Below, one piece after another: positions 7,427 to 16,292 of a DNA stretch of 64,000 nucleotides. The DNA is from Verrucomicrobiaceae bacterium. Lineage in GTDB: Bacteria; Verrucomicrobiota; Verrucomicrobiia; Verrucomicrobiales; Verrucomicrobiaceae. Under the pieces are notes generated by a model, which ran no database searches, was not told the origin of the DNA, and saw nothing but the letters and a program-made list of their open reading frames with translations. The stretch covers positions 1-64,000 of the forward strand of contig JAIXSY010000041.1 in assembly GCA_027484445.1 (NCBI GenBank), in the 5' to 3' direction. Numbering within the stretch: position 1 is the stretch's first letter; each line of letters opens with the position of its first letter. Made by a program: the position numbers and the translations under genes.

Positions 7427-9637
7427 TTAGTGACAGGCAGGGTCGTCCAAATCGATCTGTTGAGAGCACTTCGCCGCGACTAGAGGGTCGCGCGTAGCGA
7501 TGATCACGGTCCAGGTTTCATGGCCTGAAAGAATGACTGAGGTCAGTTCCTCCATGCTAGAGCGATCCATGCCATCGAAGACATCATCCAAAAGCAAGAG
7601 CCTTGGGCGGAGAACCAGAGCACGAGCCAAAAGCAAGCGAGTGCGCTGGCGGGAAGAGAGGGGTAAGCCGCCCGTGACGAGCGGAGTGTGCATACCCATC
7701 GGCAGCGACATGACATCGTCGAGCAATCCGACGGAACGCAGAGCGCGCTGGACATCATCCAATCCCACCCCTGGCCTACCCAAACGAATGTTTTCCGCGA
7801 TGGTACCATTCACAATGTCTTGGGAACGGATCAACATCACGCTGCCACGAAGTTCTTCCAAATACCAGGAACGCAAATCGAAGCCTGCGATGCTGATGTG
7901 ACCGCTGGTGGGATAGCGAAGCCCCAGCAGGAGATCGAGCATGGTGGAGCAGCCACTGCCCTGTGAGCCCATCAAGGCAGCACGACCGCCAGCGGGTATC
8001 TCAAAGCAAACGTTGTTGAACACACGCTGGCCATCGGGGTATTCAAAAGCCGCGTTCCGAACACTCACGCTGACACCACCATTTTCCAGTCGTGGCAAAT
8101 CGCCGTCTTCGGTCTCAATCTCCAAGTCGATCAGGTGACCAAGCTTGTCCACGGCAGCCATGGCGTCATACCAAGCTTCGAACTTCTTGGCCAGTTTAGA
8201 AAGTGAAGCAACGAGGGCACTCACGATCAGCTCAGCGGCCACCAATTGCCCTAGCGTCAGCTGCATGTTCAAGACAAGCCAACCACCGACCACCAAGAGC
8301 GCGGAACTGGCCAGCACTTCGAGGAAAAGCAAACCAGAGATCTGGCGCATCAGCACTCGGAAGTGACTATGACGAGCCGTCAGAAAGGCGCGGGACAACT
8401 GATCTGCCCTTTCGATAGCCAAGGCGTAACCCCCCGGACCCTTGAACAACCGTGGGTAGCGAGCGAGTTCCTCTAACCAGCTCACCACGTCGTATTTGCA
8501 AATGCTTTCCTGAATGCTGGTGCGAATGGCACCACGACCTAGACCAAAGATGATGAAGGACAAGCACAACAAAAGAAGCAGAGCGAACGCCAGCAGGAAG
8601 GGATGATAAAACCCGAGGACGATGAGTCCGATGATGCCGCCGAGGACGAGATTGATGCCATCCAGCAGGAGCAGTGATGTGCTTTTTTGCACCGTCACCA
8701 CATCCAGGAAACGATTCACCATTTCAGGTGCGTGGATGCCATCCAAGGAGTCCGCTTTGACCCGCGGAAGCCGGTAAGCCATGTCTGCAGCGACACGCAC
8801 GAAGATGCGACGCTGGATGACTTCCGCGATGTAATACTGAAGACCACGCATGATCGCCGACAGCAGCAGAAAGGAGAAAAGTGCGACAGCGATGACGATC
8901 AGCGCTTGCTGGAAGGGCGCACTTTGCGTACCGAAGGCGAGATTCGAGACCAACGAGTTCACTGCAAGTGGCAGTGCGAGGTAAAGCAAGCCAGTGATGA
9001 CACTGAAGATGATGATCGTCGTGACATCCTTCGCCTCAGGCTTCAGCAGCCCAAAGAATCGACGAATGGGTGAGACATGATCGTGATGAGAGTCGTGTGT
9101 TTCAGCCTCGACGTGGTACGCAGGCAGCAGCGATGCCATCTGATCCACTTCACGACCGCGGAGCCCTTCTGCTGGACGCTCGGGCGTCACGACACCCAGA
9201 TCGACAATGTCATTGATCGACTTCAATCCCAGTCGGCTAACGAGATTCTTGCGTGAGATGGCATGAACCTCCATGGGCCGGTCTGCGCAGGAAATGCGCA
9301 CGCGGAAGAAGCTATGCCGTCGAAGCACAATCCAAAGACCAGGATCAGACTGCCAGACGATCATGGGCTGATCTTCAGGAACACGCCAGATCGCATCCGC
9401 GAGTGACATGCGCATGGGCTGAATTCTCATGCCGACGATCTCAGCAGCACGGATCAAGGCTTCCAGCGGCTCATTGGAGTCTTTGGCAGCGAGTTCGACC
9501 GCGTGCTTGGTCTGATTTCCGTCGATCTTCAGGTTCAGCACCTGCGACAAAAAAGAAAGCGTCTCCGCATCATGAGCGGCAGAGTGGCTTTTAGAATTCC
9601 CGTGACTAGGGGGAAGGGAGTCTGCGTTGGCAGGCAT
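7427..9637 (-). CDS. Type I secretion-type ABC protein with degenerate ATP site
   Basis: A ~736-aa half-transporter. An N-terminal C39-like domain (about residues 25-150) lacks the catalytic Cys. A six-helix membrane domain at about 200-490 and a C-terminal nucleotide-binding domain at about 520-735 follow. In that domain the Walker A reads GSQGSGCST, with Cys (codon 7949-7951) where Lys is expected. The signature is LSSRQ instead of LSGGQ, Walker B ends in LLLDD instead of LLLDE, and the switch region reads IIATRDP where AHR is usual. The Q-loop Gln is kept. ATP hydrolysis by a homodimer is therefore doubtful. The ATG at 9637 is preferred; an in-frame TTG at 9688 would add 17 residues. The gene is followed at once by HlyD- and TolC-like genes. 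Confidence 0.85.
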   Translation of the reverse strand: MPANADSLPPSHGNSKSHSAAHDAETLSFLSQVLNLKIDGNQTKHAVELAAKDSNEPLEALIRAAEIVGMRIQPMRMSLADAIWRVPEDQPMIVWQSDPGLWIVLRRHSFFRVRISCADRPMEVHAISRKNLVSRLGLKSINDIVDLGVVTPERPAEGLRGREVDQMASLLPAYHVEAETHDSHHDHVSPIRRFFGLLKPEAKDVTTIIIFSVITGLLYLALPLAVNSLVSNLAFGTQSAPFQQALIVIAVALFSFLLLSAIMRGLQYYIAEVIQRRIFVRVAADMAYRLPRVKADSLDGIHAPEMVNRFLDVVTVQKSTSLLLLDGINLVLGGIIGLIVLGFYHPFLLAFALLLLLCLSFIIFGLGRGAIRTSIQESICKYDVVSWLEELARYPRLFKGPGGYALAIERADQLSRAFLTARHSHFRVLMRQISGLLFLEVLASSALLVVGGWLVLNMQLTLGQLVAAELIVSALVASLSKLAKKFEAWYDAMAAVDKLGHLIDLEIETEDGDLPRLENGGVSVSVRNAAFEYPDGQRVFNNVCFEIPAGGRAALMGSQGSGCSTMLDLLLGLRYPTSGHISIAGFDLRSWYLEELRGSVMLIRSQDIVNGTIAENIRLGRPGVGLDDVQRALRSVGLLDDVMSLPMGMHTPLVTGGLPLSSRQRTRLLLARALVLRPRLLLLDDVFDGMDRSSMEELTSVILSGHETWTVIIATRDPLVAAKCSQQIDLDDPACH

Positions 9638-9719
9638 CGGTGCGGATTTACGTCTGAACTGCGATTGGGTTGCAAAAAACTTCGACAAAATAACGCACCC
9701 GACGTGCGCCAGTCTCGAA

Positions 9720-11423
9720 TTAGGATTTTTTCGAAATCAAAGACTTCAGGCGATTGGCCTGATCGGGCGTCAGCGATTCGTGAGAAATGTCCAAGAGCAA
9801 CTCCACGCATTGGCGGATCTCGATCTCATTCGCTGAGCCAGGGTAAAGACAAAGTTCGAAGAGCTCAAGCGCGCGATCCAAGGGCAATTCGCGCATGGCC
9901 ATCTTTGTGGCGGCCAGACGAGTGTCTGCCTGTTCTGGAGGATCGAGGATGAGCCACTCCAGCAGGCTTTGATGCTCCTCACCTCCCGAGGGAGCAGCCC
10001 CCGATTGCCCCTGCAAAAGGCTTTCATGCTGACGCAGGGAGCCATCCTTCAACAAGCCGAAGAGCTTTTTGATTTCAGGATGTTCACGTTCAAAAGAATC
10101 ACGAGCGAGTTCACGCTGATCCTTTTTGGAAAGCGTGCGCACGGCCGAATTTGCCACAGAAGTCACGGGTACCAGCGCTGCCGTTGCTGGACTTGATGGC
10201 TTGGGGGTCGAAGCCTGCTGCTGCCCGCTCCCCGAGATCACCGCTTGCAGCAGCCGTAGGGACTCTCGAATCGGCGGTGCTCCTGTTTGGGATTGGGTCG
10301 TGTTCGAAGAAGGTGCTGGTTCAGGCTTGGGACTTTTTGCCAGTGATGCGTTGGCTGGAGTCGTGCTCTGCGCCTTGGGTGCGGCCTTCTCTGCGATCAG
10401 TTCTTCTTCAAACTCAGGAATGAAAATGGCCAACCCAATCGCCGTGAGCAAGAGTGCAGCAGCGACACCCGAAGCCATGCCGATTCCAAAGGAAAAGCGA
10501 TTTGCTGCGGAGGCGGCCGGGGGTGCCGAGGTGCCGTTCGGACTGGCCTCACTAGATCCATGGGTCAACAAGAGCTGTGGAACCTGCGCCTGCAAGGAGA
10601 GCGTGTGCCGTTGATGGCGCCAAAGGTCCCACCAGCAGCCCGGAACGACATTCTGAAAGATTTCCAGACTTGCCTCGTCCCGCCGCGGCAGCAGTGCAGA
10701 AAGATGGCTGAGCGCCAATCGCGATTCAGAGTCATCCCAACTCCAATCCGCCGTGGGCTCCCGAAGACGTCGATTCCAAAAGATCCGCTCCTCGGGAGAA
10801 CAGCTGCCTAAAATTTCACCCGCATTGACCCAGAGTTTGGCATCATAAACGAGTTCAGCCTCCGCAGGATCTCTTAGCAGAGGCGTGGCACGATCCACGA
10901 GCTTGCGAGCCGTGGAAGGTCGGAGAATGCCAAGCAAGCCAGCAAGCAGCATCATCATGCGCGAGGTCTCGGCATTCAGACGATTTTCATCGACGGTTAA
11001 AAGCGACTCTCCGAGCAGCTTCAGTTTGTGAGTTTCCCCCTGCCGGACCCATTGCAGCAAGACAAGCCGAGTCAGCTCAGAGCAGTTGCAGCTCAGCTCC
11101 CGAGACAAATGGTGAGGCTGAACTGTCGCGGAGAGCAGCAAGCCCTTGTCATCATAAGCCTGGATCAATCGACGGCTAGTTTCACGAGCCAAGCGGGCAT
11201 TGGGATAACCGCGCTCGAAGATGGCATTCAGGTCTGGATCACGCCCTTGGATGAGGGAAGAGAGGTCGGCAAGCTCCTGGTCTGAATCTTGTCCCCTTGA
11301 GCTGAGCAGTTCGATTGCTTCGCTCGATAAATGCCCAGAGCTGACACGCCCTGACGCAGGGTCAGAGCCGGCAGGCGAATGGATGTCCTGACCATCGGCA
11401 GCGGGTGTAGAGGAATCATTCAT
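9720..11423 (-). CDS. Hypothetical single-span membrane protein upstream of the exporter
   Basis: A 567-aa protein of unknown family. Residues 1-310 are soluble and helical, with RLARETSRRLIQAYDDKGLLLS and WDDSESRLALSHLSALLPRR. One transmembrane segment lies at about 316-338 (GIGMASGVAAALLLTAIG). A low-complexity Ala/Pro/Ser/Gln linker (about 345-420) and a helical C-terminal domain follow. There is no signal peptide, so the N-terminal part should be cytoplasmic and the C-terminal part periplasmic. It precedes the ABC gene by 82 bases on the same strand, so it may be an accessory or regulatory part of the exporter. This is inferred from context only. Confidence 0.6.
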   Translation of the reverse strand: MNDSSTPAADGQDIHSPAGSDPASGRVSSGHLSSEAIELLSSRGQDSDQELADLSSLIQGRDPDLNAIFERGYPNARLARETSRRLIQAYDDKGLLLSATVQPHHLSRELSCNCSELTRLVLLQWVRQGETHKLKLLGESLLTVDENRLNAETSRMMMLLAGLLGILRPSTARKLVDRATPLLRDPAEAELVYDAKLWVNAGEILGSCSPEERIFWNRRLREPTADWSWDDSESRLALSHLSALLPRRDEASLEIFQNVVPGCWWDLWRHQRHTLSLQAQVPQLLLTHGSSEASPNGTSAPPAASAANRFSFGIGMASGVAAALLLTAIGLAIFIPEFEEELIAEKAAPKAQSTTPANASLAKSPKPEPAPSSNTTQSQTGAPPIRESLRLLQAVISGSGQQQASTPKPSSPATAALVPVTSVANSAVRTLSKKDQRELARDSFEREHPEIKKLFGLLKDGSLRQHESLLQGQSGAAPSGGEEHQSLLEWLILDPPEQADTRLAATKMAMRELPLDRALELFELCLYPGSANEIEIRQCVELLLDISHESLTPDQANRLKSLISKKS

Positions 11424-11524
11424 TGGGAAGAAAGCGATACCTGAGGGAAAAGAAGCAAGGCGTGCACAGCTGGAAAGGCAAGCGGGAACCTTGCTCCTCT
11501 TCTGGGCTTCGATTACCCTAGGCC

Positions 11525-12556
11525 ATGTTACCTTGGCTAAACCGAGATCGTCTTCCCCTATACCTTGCTCCGATGGCCGGGATCACCGACGTCGTTTTCC
11601 GCACACTCTGCAAGGAACTCGGTGCCGATGTGATGGTCACGGAATTCGTTTCAGCAGAGGGCATTCTTCAGCGTGACGACCGCACGCGCCATTACACGGA
11701 ATTTGACGATGCCCAACGCCCGCTTGGCGTTCAGCTATTTGGAGCAGATGGAGCCCGCATGGGAGAGGCTGCCCGCAAGATCATCGACTGGAAACAGCCA
11801 GACTTCATCGACATCAACTTTGGCTGCCCCGTGAACAAAGTGGTGTCGAAAAACGGCGGTTCCTCCTTGCTGCGGAATTGTCCCCTGCTCGCCAGCGTGG
11901 CGAGCGGAGTCGCACGGGCCGTTTCCATACCCGTGACCGCGAAGATGCGCATCGGCTGGGACTCTCAGAGCATCAATGCCGTGGAAGTGGCCAAGACGCT
12001 GGAAGACTGCGGCATTCAGGCCATCGCCGTTCATGGACGGACCAAGGCTCAAGGCTACAGCGGTCTTGCAGATTGGGAAGTGATCGCCCAGGTGGCAGAT
12101 GCGGTGACGATTCCTGTCATCGGCAATGGCGACATCACCAGTAGCGCGGATGTCGAGGTGCGCCGCGCCCAGACCAATGTCAGGGGCATCATGATCGGAC
12201 GAGCAGCCATGACGAACCCATGGGTATTTCGTGAGATTCGTCATGACTTGTCCACCGGCACTCGTGCAGCGCCAGCCAGCTTGGAGGAGCGCTTTGCCCT
12301 CATGCGTCGTCACTGCCAGATGGCTCTGGCACGCGCCACACGAGGTGAACTGGAAATCATGCGCGCCATGCGCACAAGGCTGATGAATTACACGAAGAAT
12401 CTGCGTGGAGGAAAGCACCTGCGCGCTCGCTTCAGCCACATCGTCAGCTTCATGGAGCTCGAAGATGTTTTGGCCGAATTTCTGACGCATCGAGAGGACC
12501 TCGAACGACATGAGGTCGAGGAGTCCTCTGCCAACGCTCCCACCGAACCCACGTGA
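11525..12556 (+). CDS. dusB: tRNA-dihydrouridine synthase (Dus family)
   Basis: A 343-aa flavoenzyme reducing specific uridines in the tRNA D-loop. The sequence opens YLAPMAGITDVVFRTLCKEL and contains DINFGCPVNKVVSKNGGSSL, with the catalytic Cys in FGCP. It also has KMRIGWDS, AIAVHGRTKAQGYSG, PVIGNGDI and GIMIGRAAMTNPWVF, all standard Dus motifs. The overall form is closest to the DusB group. The ATG at 11525 is preceded by a 101-base spacer from the divergent 567-aa gene. Its stop overlaps the GTG of the amidase gene by four bases (GTGA), so the two are translated together. Confidence 0.92.
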   Translation: MLPWLNRDRLPLYLAPMAGITDVVFRTLCKELGADVMVTEFVSAEGILQRDDRTRHYTEFDDAQRPLGVQLFGADGARMGEAARKIIDWKQPDFIDINFGCPVNKVVSKNGGSSLLRNCPLLASVASGVARAVSIPVTAKMRIGWDSQSINAVEVAKTLEDCGIQAIAVHGRTKAQGYSGLADWEVIAQVADAVTIPVIGNGDITSSADVEVRRAQTNVRGIMIGRAAMTNPWVFREIRHDLSTGTRAAPASLEERFALMRRHCQMALARATRGELEIMRAMRTRLMNYTKNLRGGKHLRARFSHIVSFMELEDVLAEFLTHREDLERHEVEESSANAPTEPT

Positions 12557-14091
12557 AGAGTCGTCGCCAGCTTTTGCAAACCGGCACTGCGGCCCTTGGG
12601 CTGAGTGCTTGCGGTCGAAAAGAAGAAAGGGGGGCAGCGCTCACGCAGCGATTGAACGCAGATCCCATGTTCAAGCTGCTCGCAGAGCTGAAAAACGGGA
12701 AGCTTCGAGCTGGAACTTGGCTCAAATCCTGCCTCGCGGCCATCGCCCAGAACAACACTCGGGGCCCTGAGCTGCGTGCAGTCATCGAGCTGCATCGAAG
12801 CCCTGATCGTCTGCTAGAAACGCTAGCCCGTGGGGACTTGCAGGGCGCACCCTTTTTGATCAAAGACAACATTGAAACCGCAGACGGACTACTCACCACC
12901 GCTGGCTCTCTGGCACTGCTGAAAGCTCCAGCCCCTCAGCGTGATGCCTTCGTGGTGCAGCGGTTGCGTGCTGCGGGTGCTCTGATCTTTGGCAAAACCA
13001 ACCTCAGCGAGTGGGCGAACATTCGCAGCCATCATTCCATCAGTGGCTGGAGCGCACGAGGAGGATTGACGCGCAACCCACACCATCCATCCCACACAGC
13101 CAGCGGTTCCAGCAGTGGCTCAGCGGCAGCCGTTGCAGCAGGTTTCTGTGCCGCTGCCCTTGGCACCGAAACGAATGGCAGCATTGTCAGCCCCGCCAGC
13201 GCCTGTGGCATTGTCGGATTGAAACCCACCTTAGGAAGCGTGAGCCGGTCAGGCATCATTCCGATCACGCACTGGCAAGACACGGCTGGTGCCATGACAC
13301 GAACCGTGCGTGATGCAGCCCTGATCATGGAGATCATCGCCGCGCACGACCCGACTGATCCGATGTCTGTGCCAAGGCATGAAAGGCCCATCCAATCGTA
13401 TCTACAGCACTTTGGCCCTGATGCCCTGAAGGGACGGCGATTGGGCATCGTGCGCAGCCTTTGTGGAAATCATCCTGAGGTCCTCAAGACCTTCGAGGAT
13501 ACTGTTCTTCAGCTCAAAGCTGCGGGTGCCGAGGTGGTGGATGAAGTTGAACTCCCCCAGGCTGAAGAAGCGGCTGCATGGGCATGGCGGGCGATGCTGA
13601 CAGAATTTAGGCAAGATCTGAATCGATACCTGAAAGGTCGTGGTGGCGAGATCCAATCTCTCGCTGAACTCATCGTCTTCAATAAGGCCCATCGCGAACA
13701 GGAGATGCCTCACTTTGGACAAGAGCTATTTGAGATCGCTGAAGCACGTCAAAGCCCGGCTGACATCGAGAAAGCCAAGGCAGCCCGAGCCTTGGCGAAA
13801 CGATTGGCAGGGCCTGAGGGCATCGACTCTGCCTTGCAAAGCCACGACTTAGATGCCCTGATCTGTCCAACCAATGATCCAGCAGGTCAGTTGGATCTCA
13901 GCACTGGGGATGCAAACACACGGGTGGCTTCTTCACCCGCTGCCGTGGCCGGTTACCCGCATCTGACCCTACCGATGGGCCATGCAGAAGGGATGCCTAT
14001 CGGCTTTTCCTTCATCGGCAAAGCCTGGAGTGAACCACTCCTCCTGGCCATGGGAGATGCCCTGGAAGCCAAGCTGCGCTTCCAGGGCTGA
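12553..14091 (+). CDS. Amidase-signature family protein, probably lipid-anchored
   Basis: A 512-aa amidase related to GatA and peptide amidases. The N-terminus MKSRRQLLQTGTAALGLSAC has a twin-arginine-like stretch and a lipobox (LSAC), so export and lipidation are likely. The Ser-Ser-Lys catalytic triad region is visible: the Lys in PFLIKDNIET, the Gly/Ser-rich stretch SHTASGSSSGSAAAVAAG, and ALGTETNGSIVSPASACGIV carrying the nucleophilic Ser. The C-terminus (PMGHAEGMPIGFSFIGKAWS) matches the family end. It has no GatB/GatC neighbours, so tRNA amidotransferase activity is unlikely. It begins with GTG overlapping the dusB stop. Confidence 0.85.
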   Translation: MKSRRQLLQTGTAALGLSACGRKEERGAALTQRLNADPMFKLLAELKNGKLRAGTWLKSCLAAIAQNNTRGPELRAVIELHRSPDRLLETLARGDLQGAPFLIKDNIETADGLLTTAGSLALLKAPAPQRDAFVVQRLRAAGALIFGKTNLSEWANIRSHHSISGWSARGGLTRNPHHPSHTASGSSSGSAAAVAAGFCAAALGTETNGSIVSPASACGIVGLKPTLGSVSRSGIIPITHWQDTAGAMTRTVRDAALIMEIIAAHDPTDPMSVPRHERPIQSYLQHFGPDALKGRRLGIVRSLCGNHPEVLKTFEDTVLQLKAAGAEVVDEVELPQAEEAAAWAWRAMLTEFRQDLNRYLKGRGGEIQSLAELIVFNKAHREQEMPHFGQELFEIAEARQSPADIEKAKAARALAKRLAGPEGIDSALQSHDLDALICPTNDPAGQLDLSTGDANTRVASSPAAVAGYPHLTLPMGHAEGMPIGFSFIGKAWSEPLLLAMGDALEAKLRFQG

Positions 14092-14101
14092 TGGTGATGG
14101 A

Positions 14102-14947
14102 TCAGAGCCCCCTTTCTCCCAGCAGTGGGTTGCTGCATGGCACGGGCTCATGCCGGAGGCCGAACTGACGAATAGCACGCTCGTTTAGGTGCGCGATGGC
14201 CTCCTCCACACTATCTGTCCAACAAATGAGGTCGATGTCTTCAGGGCTGATGGTTGAGCCTTTCACCATTTGATCGACGAGACCCCGCATCTCTTTCCAG
14301 AACTCCGTGCCCATGACCACCACTGGAAAGTTTTTCACCTTCTTGGTTTGGATCAGGGTTAGCGCTTCAAACATTTCATCCAAGGTGCCAAAACCGCCTG
14401 GCATGATGACAAAACCGTAGCTGTATTTCATCAGGAGCACTTTGCGGACGAAGAAGTATTTCATCGTCACCCAGCGATCTAGCCATGGGTTGTGCTTCTG
14501 CTCAAAGGGCAGCTGAATGTTGCAGCCGACACTGCGTCCGCCGACGTCTTTGGCACCACGATTGGCAGCTTCCATGATGCCAGGGCCACCTCCTGTCATG
14601 ACCGTGAATCCCGTCTTGGCGATCTCGGCCCCCATCCGGCGAGCTAGCAGGTAGTAGGGATGCTTTTCATCAAAGCGAGCCGAGCCGAAAACGGTGATGC
14701 ATGGACCGACGAAATGCAGTGCGCGGAATCCTTTGAGAAACTCCCAGGCGACATCGACGATCAGCGATAGCTCTTTCAAACGACGGTTGGGGCCATGGAG
14801 CAGAGAGCGATCCACGAGCTGGCGGCAGAAGGTCTCGTCCGCCTTCTTTTCTTCTGGAGTGATAGTCGGCTGTTCCAAAACGACAGGCAGAGGTCCCGAC
14901 AGCACATCTTTCTCTTTCCTCTGCAAAGGAGTAGGGGGTGTAATCAT
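14102..14947 (-). CDS. LOG-family (TIGR00730) nucleotide phosphoribohydrolase
   Basis: A 281-aa Rossmann-fold protein of the LYSINE DECARBOXYLASE-like/LOG family, whose characterised members hydrolyse cytokinin riboside monophosphates or other nucleotides. The motif pair is present: VMTGGGPGIMEAANRGA and MPGGFGTLDEMFEALTLIQT (the PGGxGT loop). The length is above the short LOG forms (about 190), with an N-terminal helical extension of ~65 residues. It converges with the amidase gene, ending 10 bases past that gene's stop. It diverges from aroB with a 148-base spacer that should hold both promoters. Confidence 0.85.
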   Translation of the reverse strand: MITPPTPLQRKEKDVLSGPLPVVLEQPTITPEEKKADETFCRQLVDRSLLHGPNRRLKELSLIVDVAWEFLKGFRALHFVGPCITVFGSARFDEKHPYYLLARRMGAEIAKTGFTVMTGGGPGIMEAANRGAKDVGGRSVGCNIQLPFEQKHNPWLDRWVTMKYFFVRKVLLMKYSYGFVIMPGGFGTLDEMFEALTLIQTKKVKNFPVVVMGTEFWKEMRGLVDQMVKGSTISPEDIDLICWTDSVEEAIAHLNERAIRQFGLRHEPVPCSNPLLGERGL

Positions 14948-15095
14948 GGTTGCATTGATTTGACCCCAGAGGCTCGGAAGGAATTCAAAATCTGCTGTGC
15001 GATGCCAGCCAATTTTTTGCGCTTAGCCAAAGCAGTTGCCATGCCTTCGGGCCACGCCACGATGACGGCTCACTCTTGCCCTTTTGCCCTTCTGC

Positions 15096-16208
15096 ATGTC
15101 TCACGAAAACGCTGCCCCACTACGCTTGCACGTCGATGTCGATCTAGGCCCTCGTCGCTATCGGGTGGATGTGGGGCCGGGCCTGCTGCAAGAGCTAGGC
15201 CGCATCGCCGTGGAGCGCTTCGCCGGCAAAAAACGCTGTGTGCTGCTGACCGATTCCATCGTCGGCCCTTTGTATGCGGAGACAGCTCTGCGCAGCCTGG
15301 AAGCCGCAGGTTGCCAAGTGACCTTGATCACCGTGCCTTCCGGTGAATCGAGCAAATCGCTGCTGACTGCGGAGACGGTATGTAGCCAAATGGCACGCGC
15401 TGGTCTGGATCGCAAAAGTTTCCTGGTGGCGCTTGGTGGCGGCGTAATCGGTGACTTGGGTGGCTTTTGTGCGTCGCTGTATCAGCGCGGCATTCCCTAC
15501 CTTCAATGCCCCACCACGGTGCTCAGCCAGGTGGACAGTAGCGTCGGCGGCAAGACTGGCGTGAACCTGCCTGATGCCAAAAACATGGTGGGTGCCTTTC
15601 ATCAGCCTGCCCATGTCATCGCAGACACTCAGACACTGTCCAGCCTACACGCCCGCGAATGGAATGAAGGCTTTGCCGAGATCATCAAACATGCCTGCAT
15701 CCGCGATGCGGGCATGCTGTCTCTAATCCAAAGAGCAGCAGCGCGTGACGATGAAGCGCTAATGTCTGATCTGATTCGACAAAACGTCGCCATCAAGGCC
15801 CGCATTGTCGAAGCCGATGAGTTCGAGACGCAAGGCCTGCGCGCCTTGCTGAATTTCGGCCACACTTTAGGTCATGCCATTGAGGCTGCGGCGGGCTATG
15901 GAAAGCTGCTTCATGGAGAAGCCATCGCTCTTGGCCTGCGCGCGGCGGCCTGGCTGTCGGTGCGGCTTTCTACCCTGCCTATGGCAGATGCCGAAACCAT
16001 CACCCGCTTGCTGGAGCTCTACCAACTTCCGACCATACTCGGCCCTGAATTTGACACTGAGGAGATCCTCCAAATCGCACGCATGGACAAGAAATTCGAG
16101 CATGGCAAAGTCCGCTTCGTGCTGCTGCCGCAGCTGGGAGAGGCGTTGGTGAGCCATGAGGTCACGGAAGATGACCTGCGCGCGGCTTTGGCTGAGCTGA
16201 GGCACTAA
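15096..16208 (+). CDS. aroB: 3-dehydroquinate synthase
   Basis: A ~370-aa enzyme of the shikimate pathway that converts DAHP to 3-dehydroquinate using NAD and a metal ion. Motifs seen include PSGESSKSLLTAE, VALGGGVIGDLGGFCASLYQ (NAD loop), PTTVLSQVDSSVGGKTGVNL, EWNEGFAEIIKH and NFGHTLGHAIE (metal His). The length is normal. The ATG at 15096 is chosen over an upstream in-frame TTG at 15084. It stands alone between the divergent LOG gene and the kinase gene that begins 84 bases downstream. Confidence 0.95.
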   Translation: MSHENAAPLRLHVDVDLGPRRYRVDVGPGLLQELGRIAVERFAGKKRCVLLTDSIVGPLYAETALRSLEAAGCQVTLITVPSGESSKSLLTAETVCSQMARAGLDRKSFLVALGGGVIGDLGGFCASLYQRGIPYLQCPTTVLSQVDSSVGGKTGVNLPDAKNMVGAFHQPAHVIADTQTLSSLHAREWNEGFAEIIKHACIRDAGMLSLIQRAAARDDEALMSDLIRQNVAIKARIVEADEFETQGLRALLNFGHTLGHAIEAAAGYGKLLHGEAIALGLRAAAWLSVRLSTLPMADAETITRLLELYQLPTILGPEFDTEEILQIARMDKKFEHGKVRFVLLPQLGEALVSHEVTEDDLRAALAELRH

Positions 16209-16292
16209 GATGAGCCACCACTCGGGAACTCAGGCTTCTTTTTCTTCAAAAAAGTCCGTTACCATGCCTTCGGATTTCCCCAGGAAGAAGGC

